Shown: positions 54,948-64,000 of the stretch, piece by piece
Numbering within the stretch: the first letter of the stretch is position 1
Layout: every line of letters starts with the position of its first letter
Source: Mercenaria mercenaria
Taxonomy: Eukaryota; Mollusca; Bivalvia; Venerida; Veneridae
Length of the DNA: 64,000 nt
Assembly (NCBI RefSeq): GCF_021730395.1
Contig: NC_069367.1
Coordinates: 6,756,501 to 6,820,500 of the forward strand
Direction of reading: 5' to 3'
Position numbers and translations under genes: made by a program
The notes under the pieces: generated by a model
Told to the model about the DNA's origin: nothing
Seen by the model: the letters and a program-made list of their open reading frames with translations, nothing else
The model's database searches: none

Positions 54948-55690
54948 ATGACTTGAACAGGAAAAGTTTGTTCCATATATTGAGAATGCTGGCTCTGAGA
55001 GTGCTGACAAAATCCTGGAATTGCTTTGTTAGGAATCTATTTACGGTAATGTGTTTTGTTTAAAGTTTAGGAATATTACCTTTGCCCAAGCGATGGATTA
55101 TCTTTTCTGCTATCTTTACCCTGTTTGGGCATGTAAGTGTGTCGCATTCGCCTTTGGTACGTTTGCATATGTACCAGTAATGGGTTGTTAAAGAAGTGCG
55201 TTTAGGCGCTGTTCCGAAACATATATATGCAACATACAAAGGAGATTTTAAAGTTGACTGTCAGGATGAAATCCACTGATTTGGTCACTTCAGAGGTCAA
55301 AGTTTTGATAAGTTTATATATTTGATACTATGCGCAATATAGCCAAATATCTTTGGATATATTACATATATATTCAGGTGAATAACAGTTGTTTACTTTG
55401 TTATTTTATTTTCTGTTGCACCTGAAATACTGTATTGATATTTCATGTATCTAATGAATCATTACGAGTTAGATTTATCTTTTTGACTGACATTTCATTA
55501 TTTCTTGTATATGTTTACCATTTGTTGTTTTCATATTTTCAGATAACATTGAATTTCATAGTAATGAGCATCTCATTATGGATCATTATTATTAATCCCA
55601 TCATAAAAATCAAGATTGTTTTGTCATCTACCTCAAGATCTCAAAGAAAAAGGCAGGAAAATCATGCCAAGTCGTCTGTAAGATAATCCC
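54948..55690 (+). repeat. Direct duplication, second copy
   Basis: See 53,800-54,947. It includes an extra segment (about 55,108-55,210, GTAAGTGTGTCGCATTCGCC) not present at the same place in the first copy. Confidence 0.8.
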
Positions 55691-55979
55691 TAGGTATTTG
55701 GGGCGAATGGGGTAACAAGTGTATCAATTGACAGATGTATATATTCGTCTGGTGTGATATTTGGAGATGTGTTAAAAATATATTATGATGAATTTAAATC
55801 TGTTGACCTGAAGTTAAGCACAAAGGAGGAGATGCACATTGTCGTTCTTGGCTGCTGGGAACCTTCCTCAAGACTCTGTACATACGTAGGTAGGTAGGTA
55901 TAGGTATTTCAGCAAAGGATGATATCTGCGTCTTCAAAGTATATTGTCATCTGCTAGCCATGAACCTTGTTTTGATACT
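55691..55979. other. Spacer
   Basis: Contains GTAGGTAGGTAGGTATAGG near 55,885; nothing else recognised. Confidence 0.5.
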
Positions 55980-56175
55980 TTAACCTTTAGCCTGCTGTCA
56001 GCAAGTGATTTTGCCTTTGCGGCCAGTGTGGACCAAGATCATCCTCCACATCCGTGCAGGCACTGTTCGCTATTTATTCAGTAAATTTTCATTGAACACC
56101 CTTTCAAATAGTAAATGGTACTCCAAAGTTGATTGATGGACCAGTTCATTTTTATATTAGAAATCTAGCAGCATA
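55980..56175 (+). mobile_element. TTAA-type MITE, right end eroded
   Basis: Starts TTAACCTTTAGCCTGCTG and shares GCAAGTGATTTTGCCTTTGC and GACCAAGATCA with the copy at 11,438. The terminal GGTTAA on the right is lost. Confidence 0.75.
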
Positions 56176-56829
56176 AAGATTTAGAGGATATTGTTACGGC
56201 ACGAAGTGACTTTCTGATTTCCTCGAGAGGTTTGAGAGGTTCAGCAGGGGATGATATGGCAATGACGTTCCCTATTGAAGGTCCTGAGGGGTCTGTAAGT
56301 AAGATCAGGCAAAGAAACAATAAAATGCGTTGTGTCGGTTTGTATCTGTATTCTGAATCCCTCGATAGCATACATAACAATAACAACATATCATAACATC
56401 GGAAGTGACGTTGACGTCATAAACGCGGTAAGATGTAACGTGCATACTAGCGTAATTAACACTAAATACTTTAGAACGTATCTATCTCGCGGACATACTG
56501 GGTGGGGGGGGGGGGGGCGAAATGTTAGGTTATGCTCATGTAATACGTAAATTGTAAGTCTTTGCTAGGAAACTAATGATTTAAATGCTTAAGTTAACAA
56601 ATGCAAAGTCTCCGATATCACATGTAAACTAACAAATGCGAAAGTCAATAATTTCAGGTATTAACATCATGTTAATATCAGTTAAAGTCACTATGATTTA
56701 TACACGTTATTTCACAAGAATGTATTAAAACTAACAAGAATAATCCATCGTATTAAATAAGTCTAAATCAGCTATATCAAAACATTCTCACATCGTATCA
56801 CTGTCATTTTTCACGAATGATGTATATCA
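56176..56829. other. Spacer with a 14-base G run
   Basis: G tract at 56,504-56,517. The minus-strand frame at 56,165-56,389 includes PSGPSIGNVIAISSPAEPLK but has no family I recognise; possibly linked to the adjacent retroelement. Confidence 0.4.
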
Positions 56830-57440
56830 CATCTACAGTTCTGTAACTTCCAAAGAGTAGAGTTTTACTATTAGTCTATTAGTAGTACCATTGTCTGTTC
56901 TAATTTTCGCTGACCGAACCAGTCCATCTCTACCGGGCACGAGTTCTTCTATGACTGCCAATTTTCACGTGGAACTTCATCATGAACTTGTACAACGTCG
57001 CATACCGCTATGGATTGTTTGTACCGCCCTGATGTACAATTTTGCTCTCGGATAGCAGTAAGATATTCGTGTCTCCATCGTTTCTGGAAGTCGCCAAACC
57101 ATAGAGCGCGTTTGGGTATGAACTTCCACGTGGTTCCTTGACTGGCAAGAGCGTCCTGTACTTTCCGTGACTCGAACAGACGTCGTTTATGGTTAGAAGA
57201 AGCCATGAATGTTGAAGCGTTATCGGAGATCATGACCTGTGGTAGAGATTTCCGGCTCCTAAAAGCTTGAAGAGAGGATTCTTCGGATAAATCTCGGACG
57301 ACTTCTAAGTGAACTGTTCGCGTGGATGCACATGTAAATAAACAGACATATGCCCTTTCCTCAGTTTCATTCTTACTTCTGAAGTACAGTGCGCCTGTGA
57401 AGTCGACACTGTGAACGGTACTGTATCTTCTACTCTACAT
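56830..57440 (-). mobile_element. BEL/Pao LTR-retrotransposon fossil (integrase part)
   Basis: The minus-strand translation carries the integrase core and the C-terminal region typical of BEL/Pao pol (VHSVDFTGALYFRS; MISDNASTFMASS; TTWKFIPKRALWFGDFQKRW; VCDVVQVHDEVPRENWQ). Only this part of pol is present. No gag, protease, reverse transcriptase or convincing LTR pair was seen. It is a broken, clearly old fragment. Confidence 0.85.
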
Positions 57441-59599
57441 CTGGGTAAGGGAGGTGGATCATACTTAATATTATTTTATCATATTCAAAATAATCACCAA
57501 CATTAAATCACCTCTATTGGAAGTCCGCTCGTATTCAGCGTATAATAGACTATCTAAAGGTTTGGGTTAGGTTTAACATATCTCTTAGGTTTTAGATTAA
57601 TAGTGTGTATTCAATGCGTGCGTAAACTCAACGCTGGAGAATTAATGCCGACCCAAAACAATTCGAAACTACTGAGCGTAAATTCAATTTGCACGAAAGT
57701 TTCAAATATATTATTTGTTACAAATTGAATGATTTCCCAGTTTATAACACTGTCATATTTTATATCAGACTCTCTGTCAGCTTTTGAAAAAAATACAACT
57801 GTACCTTTACTTCCTGAGCGATTTCTAGTTCAAGTGATGATGATAAAGTGATGATAAAGTGAAAGGATAAATAAGTATAATTTCTATTGTTCATGTTCAA
57901 ATCACAAATCGTCAGTTCGATTTTCCTACCAAAATCTTGAAAAAATGAGTATTTCAATCTGCGTGCTAAACATCCATATGATTGAATGTCTTATGAGTTT
58001 TACCATTTAAGAAACGAATGACTAAAGGAAGATAGTTTTCGAACTTAACTTTGATTTTCAAAATAAAAGTCAATAGAAACTTCATATAAACATTGTAAAT
58101 ACATGAACATTTTTGGAATATCGATTTATGTGTTTTAGTAAGAAAAACTGGTTCATTTGAAGGGTGGATTTGATTGAATATATAACGATATACTTTTTGA
58201 AATATGACATCCATTTTGAAATTCAGGACGGCCGCTAAACTGAGGGATGTAAAAGATGTGACCAACGGAAGTCTTTATTGGTGAATCATAAACTTACATA
58301 AAATCATAATTATCCAAAATATCGTGAAACAATACACGGGGTTACCATTGGCCTTAGATTAACATCGAGCTGTTACGTGCCGAGGGCAGTCCATTCCTGT
58401 TTAAGGCTTTTTCTCTAACTTAAGGATGAATGATTCTTTGTAACCAGGGTATATTCGAATTATTGAGCTGAAGCAATTCATCACACTTGGTGTAACTAAA
58501 TGCTTTAACTGCTGTAATATATTCTTTCTTGTCTCTTTCCCTTAATATTTTTTACATAGGTTTGAATTAGATGGCCCCCAAAGGAAATTCAGATTGATAG
58601 AAAAATTGAAGTACTGATGTATAAAACTTTTGTCTTATTTACCTTATGACCTAAACGAAATATTAGGGTTAATATATGAGCAGAATATCAAACACCTTAC
58701 ATTGTACCCTATCATATCTTATATTCCTAAGTAACAAAAGCAAAAGGGACCTTTGAAGTATCTTATATCTTGCTTTTTTCAAACTTTCTTTAAAACGTAT
58801 TAGATAAATCTATTTTTCCATTTCAGTAGCTTCAAAACGTTATTCTTAATATATTTTAAGTAAATGATATATTTGTTTTATTATTATCTAATAAAACACA
58901 TCAAAGCTTAAAATACTTTTGCAGCATCCAGCATTCTACATTTTAATGGAAAAAAACATGTGTATTTGTATTTATCATTTTCGAGGACCATTTCAAAATA
59001 CAGCTAAAAACACTAAAACTGTTTTCCTTACACATAAACTGTGATCCTTCTATATGATCAGTATCAAAACCTTGTAATTTTACGGTTAGATATAAATGTT
59101 GCGCAATTTGTTCCTATGTTTACATTGATTTAGTTCACGATATGCTGATATATAGCTATTGTTATTAGTATATAAACACTAAATTACAAACGGAAACATC
59201 CCAAATCACACTGCCCAATTTCTATTTGAAAAATTCCGTAATTATTTAAGCTTGCACTCACTTATTTTCCAAATAAAATCTGTCACCAACATTCATTTAC
59301 GCCATTTCAATAAAATCCGAGGCGGAAAGTATGAATGAATAATCAAAATGAACTACTCTTGAAAAATATATCGGCTAGCAGTGGCCTATAAAATTTAGTC
59401 AGTATAAAACAAAAGCCAAACTCACGTACTTTCAAAATATTGCGCGATTATTGACACGTAACGTCTTGACGTCTCTGACGACGTTTTAATGCTACAATAT
59501 TTGTTTCTGTTGTAATTTGTTAATTATGTCGGTATTTGATTAAGTATCATACCAGAGACAGGTTTATGTAATTGTCCAGAAGAATGAATATACAAAAAA
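57441..59599. other. AT-rich spacer, nothing recognised
   Basis: Over 2 kb without supportable features. The 99-codon frame at 57,966-58,265 has no protein-family character. Confidence 0.5.
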
Positions 59600-61017
59600 A
59601 CAAGAGGGCTAAGATGGCCATAGATCGCTCATGTGAGAAACACGCCATAACAGCGTAAACATGTTTGACCTAGTGATCCATTTTTTTGACACCACATGCC
59701 CCAGTTTCAAACTCGGACAGAGTTGTTAAGGAGATAAATATTCTGACTTAGTTTCATGAAGATTGGACAAAAAATGTGGCCTCTAGAGTGTAAACAAGAT
59801 TTGTCTTCAATTTGGCCTGAAGACATAGTTTTTTACCTAACAGGCCTCTAGAGTGTAAAGAAGCTTTTCCTTGGATTTTACCAAGTGACCTAGTTTTTAA
59901 TCCTACATGACCCATAATTGAGATCCTACAGGACTTCATGAACCCAAACATTCTGACCAAATTTTATGAAGATTGAATGCAAATTGTGTCCCCTAGACTG
60001 TAAAAAAGCTTTTTCTTTGATCTGACCTGGTGACCTAGTTTCTGACCCCATGTGACCCAGATAAAATCTCATTCGAGATTTCATAGAAACAAACATTCTG
60101 ACCGAGTTTCATGCACATCAGATGAAAAAATGCAGCCCCTTTTGCATACACAAAGATTATCTTTGATTTGACCTGGTGACCTAGTTTTAGACCCTTGATG
60201 ATCCATATTCAAACTTGACCTAGATTTCATCAAAACAAACATTCCGACTAATTCTTATGAGTTTCAAACCTAAAATGTGGTCTTTATTGTGTTATATGGA
60301 TTTTCCTTTCGTCTAGCCTAGTGACTAATTTTTAATCCTACATAACCCAGATACGTACTTGGCCTGAAGATCATCAAGATAAACATTCTGACCAAGTTTC
60401 ATGAGGATAGAGGCATAAATATGGCCTCTAGACTGTTAAAAAGCTTTTCCTTTGATTTGACATTGTGACAGATTTGAACTTGAGCTAGAAGTCATCAAGA
60501 AAATCATTATGATCAATTCTCATGAGTTTAAAAGTTAAAATATGGTCTCTAAAGAGTTAACAAGATTTTCCTTGATCTAGTCTAGTGACCTAGTTTTTGA
60601 CCCAACATAATCCAGTTTCAAACTTGGCCTCAACAGCATCAGGATAAACATTTTGATTAAGTTTCATGAAGATGGAGTCATTAATATGGCCTCTAAAGTG
60701 TTTACAAGCTTCTCCTTTGATTTGACCGGGTGACCTAGTTTTTGATCCCACATAAGTCAGATTCAAACTAGACCAAGAGGTCATCAAGACAAATATTCTG
60801 ACTAATTCTCATGAGTTTCAAACTTAAAATGTGGTCTCTAGAGTGTTAACAAGATGTTCATTTGATCTGGCCTAGTGACCTAATTTTTGAACCAATATGA
60901 CCCGGATCGAACTTGGCCTAAAAATCATCAAGATAAACATTCTGACCAAGCTTCATGACGCCGGACAATGACCGGTCCCAATAGATCACACTGAGCAATT
61001 CGTGGCATGATGAGCTA
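59600..61017 (+). repeat. Hairpin-ended tandem-repeat element, family D
   Basis: 5' ACAAGAGGGCT at 59,600 and CGCTCATGTGA at 59,626 (26 nt spacing, as in family C). The body has diverged units of about 145 bp with CTAGTGACCTAGTTTTTGA, ACATTCTGACCAAGTTTCAT and GTGGCCTCTAGAGTGT. It has a short GACGCCGGACAATGACCGGTC tract and an eroded terminal hairpin (AGATCACACTGAGCAATTCG...GATGAGCT) followed by AAAAA. It is an older relative of family C. Confidence 0.75.
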
Positions 61018-61513
61018 AAAATAGCTTGTCAATATTGTAGTAAATTACTACATTCCGCTTTTGGTTGGACTACGCACGTTAAAATTTTATGGTAAACTAC
61101 TTCCTTAAAACACGATCCTTATAAAAATGTCCTTGACAAGATTTGCATGATAATACACAACGGCGGAGTTTTTGTCCTCTAAAGACAAAGGCAATTTAAT
61201 GATTTCCAATAATGATGTACTGAACTAAAAAAGATAATAGGTAAGGGTAGATTTCTCGGAAGCATAGAGCACCAAAACATATATGTCGGTTAACTGTCAA
61301 AACAAAAAAAAATGTAACATTTACATTACAAAATACCTTGATGTTAAAATGAGCATTTTATGAATGTTCCATAGATTTCTTATCAGTTTAATAATAACTT
61401 ACAATGATAACCGATTGACCATAAATTGCTAACCTGAAATATTAAGGGTATATATGGGATGTGTTATCACTGGTACAATGTACAAGGTTTAAAATTGGTA
61501 GTCCCTCCTGGTA
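61018..61513. other. Spacer, nothing recognised
   Basis: No supportable feature. Confidence 0.5.
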
Positions 61514-61790
61514 TAAAGACAGATAAAGGTTATGTACCAAGTATGGCTAGTAGTACTTAGATAGTATATAATTTTATATACAAAATTTTAGTCAATTCTA
61601 TTTTGTAAAGACACATAAAGGTTATGTACCAAGTATGGCTAGTAGTACTTAGATAGTATATAATTTTATATACAAAATTTTAGTCAATTCTATTTTGTAA
61701 AGACAGATAAAGGTTATGTACCAAGTATGGCTAGTAGTACTTAGATAGTATATAATTTTATATACAAAATTTTAGTCAATTCTATTTTGT
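61514..61790 (+). repeat. 92-bp unit in three near-identical tandem copies
   Basis: GGTTATGTACCAAGTATGGC starts at 61,528, 61,620 and 61,712. Units differ by about one base (AGACAG/AGACAC). Each has GATAGTATATAATTTTATAT, a weak palindrome. This is a very recent amplification. Confidence 0.95.
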
Positions 61791-63419
61791 AGCATTCCTT
61801 TAAACGTTTACATTATCATGTTTATATGCTCAATCATTTTTATGTAAAAGTTAAAGGACCGACACGAGTGCGTTATCGCAAATATCATGGCGTTGTGTGC
61901 AATTAAGTGTAATAAAACTCCGCTGGGGGAAATGCACATTTTATGAACAGACTTAATCAAACCCAGTCTTCTATCATGTTGCTTGGTTGCGTTCTATGCT
62001 TTCAAATGATCTTTTAACAGGTTTGATTAACTATCAAGAGGTTCAAGATTTCAATATTAATTTATTAATGCATAAATATTATACAAGGTCCATCGCCACA
62101 AACTAAAATGGCGATTACAATTAGTACATGAGAAAAGTACAATAACAGTTATAGGTATAAGTAATCTGTACAAATAAAACAATGTTACATTATAACCAAT
62201 TAATGCATTTAAATCTATACATATATTCTTCACAATATCACATAAAACCTCAGTAACAACTGACATTAAATGAGTTATGCTGTGTTAATCCAAAATTCAC
62301 ATGTGGGTATCGTGCATACAACAGTAGAATATACAGCACAGTCAATTTGTATATAATATATGTAACTGCATTTAAAGTTATGTTCATCGCAGACAAGAGA
62401 AAATGGACATTATATTTATTTCAGCACTGTAATTCTTGTCATATGAATTGTGCTGTACGTTACGCGTGCCTCATGTTACATGCAAATTTCTAGTAACACA
62501 CCTATATGCAACAGTTGTCTTTAAGTGCTTTCTAGCGACTGTAAAATTTCCCAACGTCCTTGGACTTACTGTTATGATATTTTCAGGTCCTTTTTGGATC
62601 ATGGAGAACATTCATTTTTACTGTAATAAAATACCGCTTAAGCTGGTGCTAGGGAACGTTGCACATTTCATTACCTCTCAGGAATATGAGTCATTCAATC
62701 CGAGTCTGCAATTGCAATTATGCTGCTCGATCGCATTTATGCTCCCAAAAGACCTTTTCACAGATTTAATTAACTATCACAACAGCGGTCTTTCAGTGCC
62801 GTCCGTTTGGCGGCTGTATGTCTCCCCGTACCTGGACTCAGTGTTATATTTTTTGGTCCTTTTGGATTATGGAGAACATAATTTTTTACTGCAATAGAAT
62901 TCAGCTTTAGCTGGTGCTAGGAGGCGTGAGCGATGTTGCACGTTTCAATACCTCTCGAGAACAGATTCAATCAATCCCAATCTGCAGTTGTGTTGCTTAG
63001 TTGCGTTCTATGCTTTCAAATTATTGTGTCACAAATGTTATTCATTTAAAAGATACGCATGCTGATTTGAAAATTTAATAATATATGTGAATATACAAAC
63101 ACACAAGCTGAACTGAAATGCGCAAATCAATACAACATAGATTTTATCTGCCATGAGTGATCTTTGCCATCAGCGAAAGATGACCAACTGTAAATATCAC
63201 AATAAAAATTATGTATAAACTATTAACAAGATTTGAATTATTGCTGAAAATAAATAATTTCTTAACATAGTACGAATAAAATCTACTTTAAATAATTAAA
63301 TGAACTAAAGTTGCCCTTACAACATGGAAATAGGTAAATATATAACATTATTTGTTATCGAAAAGCAAAGTTATGCTTTAAAATTAATATACTCTTACAA
63401 AGGTTCAAGTGAAAAAAAC

Positions 63420-63460
63420 ACAACACACACACACACACGCACAAACACACACACACAATA
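63420..63460 (+). repeat. (CA)n microsatellite
   Basis: CACACACACACACACGCACA and neighbours, at the position homologous to the element C insertion in copy 2. Confidence 0.9.
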
Positions 63461-63996
63461 CAGAAATCATAAATCGAAATTTAAAGCAATTATTGCAAAC
63501 ATTAGCTAGTTCAATACGTTCTTGACCATAGTCCTTATAAAAAAACTTTGCTGAAACTTAAAGGTACTAACCCACAGTTGGATCAAATGTTTCAACATTT
63601 GCATTTCCAATACGTTTGGCATAAATATATATATGGTATATATATGACAGAGAACAAATGAAGAAGTGAGCGAAAATAAGTGTTAGATATTGGAACAAAG
63701 GCAAGAAGGTTGCTTTTCTTTGTTGTTTCAAAAGCATTGCAACGGTTTATTCCCTCCTGCCTAATATTTTATTTATTTTTTAGCTAAGACATGTCAATAA
63801 GTTTATATCATATGTCATTTTTACAATACGCACTTTTTATGGATTTTCGAGAGAAAACAATTTTCGTCTAAAAGTCTAAAGCGCACTTACATGGTCAGAT
63901 GTATTTTGATTAATTCAGTAGTATCAAATATACAAATTATTGAAAGTAAATCAGTTCGAATTGGTCTGTGAAAAAGTGTAATGATATAAAAGACAT

Positions 63997-64000
63997 TTAC
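63997..64000 (-). CDS. Predicted stop codon of a third TLR copy, rest outside
   Basis: By alignment with copies 1 and 2 (stop at 27,345-27,347 and 46,057-46,059), TTA at 63,997-63,999 is the complement of a TAA stop. Only this codon and one base lie inside the window. Confidence 0.6.

Larger units (their letters stand above)
61905..64000. repeat. Segmental duplication, copy 3 (3' flank of a third TLR)
   Basis: Homologous to 41,640-46,060, without element C. It holds the 260-bp units, the shared retroposon tail (62,036-62,511), CATTCATTTAAAAGATACGC (63,040), GAAGAAGTGAGCGAAAATAA (63,660) and CAGTTCGAATTGGTCTGTGA (63,953). The window ends AAAAGACATTTAC, where in copy 2 the TTA is the TLR stop codon on the minus strand. 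The 153-codon plus frame 62,436-62,897 is repeat-derived. Confidence 0.88.

Noticed and set aside
62436-62897. 153-codon plus-strand open frame
   Set aside because: Same repeat origin as 24,856-25,308; similarity between the two is explained by shared repeats rather than a gene.

Overview
The window looks like nuclear DNA of a bivalve mollusc, probably a venerid-type clam. It is AT-rich and intron-rich, has a TTAGGG-type telomeric tract and tRNA-headed SINEs, and is packed with short inverted-repeat elements and tandem-repeat families that I associate with bivalve genomes. It carries a multi-exon AGFG-type ArfGAP gene and a tandem array of bivalve-style Toll-like receptors (TLRs) with multiple cysteine clusters. 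The species assignment is inference; the gene families are read directly from translated sequence.

Layout. (1) 1-20,173, minus strand: the 5' half of an AGFG1/2 (HRB) homologue. Three coding exons are visible (20,010-20,173; 9,189-9,282; 5,519-5,779), joined by large introns full of foldback MITEs, SINEs, nested TIR transposons and tandem-repeat elements. (2) 20,174-24,700: the AGFG promoter region with ETS, YY1 and paired CRE motifs, a 140-bp hairpin, a decayed FLYWCH zinc-finger gene on the plus strand, and an L1/Tx1-like LINE fragment split by a MITE. (3) 24,000-32,200, 41,400-51,150 and 61,900-64,000: three copies of a tandem segmental duplication about 18 kb apart. Copies 1 and 2 each hold a single-exon TLR gene on the minus strand (27,345-30,737 and 46,057-49,452). 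The third begins at the right edge, where its predicted stop codon occupies 63,997-63,999. (4) Spacers: a 3.8-kb element with 130-bp terminal inverted repeats (33,596-37,395), a pogo/Tigger remnant, a SWIM zinc-finger fragment, a duplicated 1.1-kb tract and a BEL/Pao fossil.

The two TLRs have a signal peptide (interrupted by a nonsense codon in copy 2), two leucine-rich-repeat blocks each closed by a cysteine cluster, one transmembrane helix, and two tandem cytoplasmic TIR-like domains. They should sense ligands outside the cell or in endosomes and signal through paired TIR modules. Their BB loops are non-canonical.

The most original pattern is a shared blueprint in six otherwise different repeat families. 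Each starts with a box like ACAAGAG, followed 24-26 nt later by a short motif. The inside is tandem-repetitive. Near the other end comes a GAC/GCC-rich simple tract and then a terminal hairpin whose arm is the reverse complement of the 5' motif. A paralogous empty site for one of them shows insertion into a T run with little or no target duplication. This resembles Helentron-type non-autonomous elements and deserves testing.
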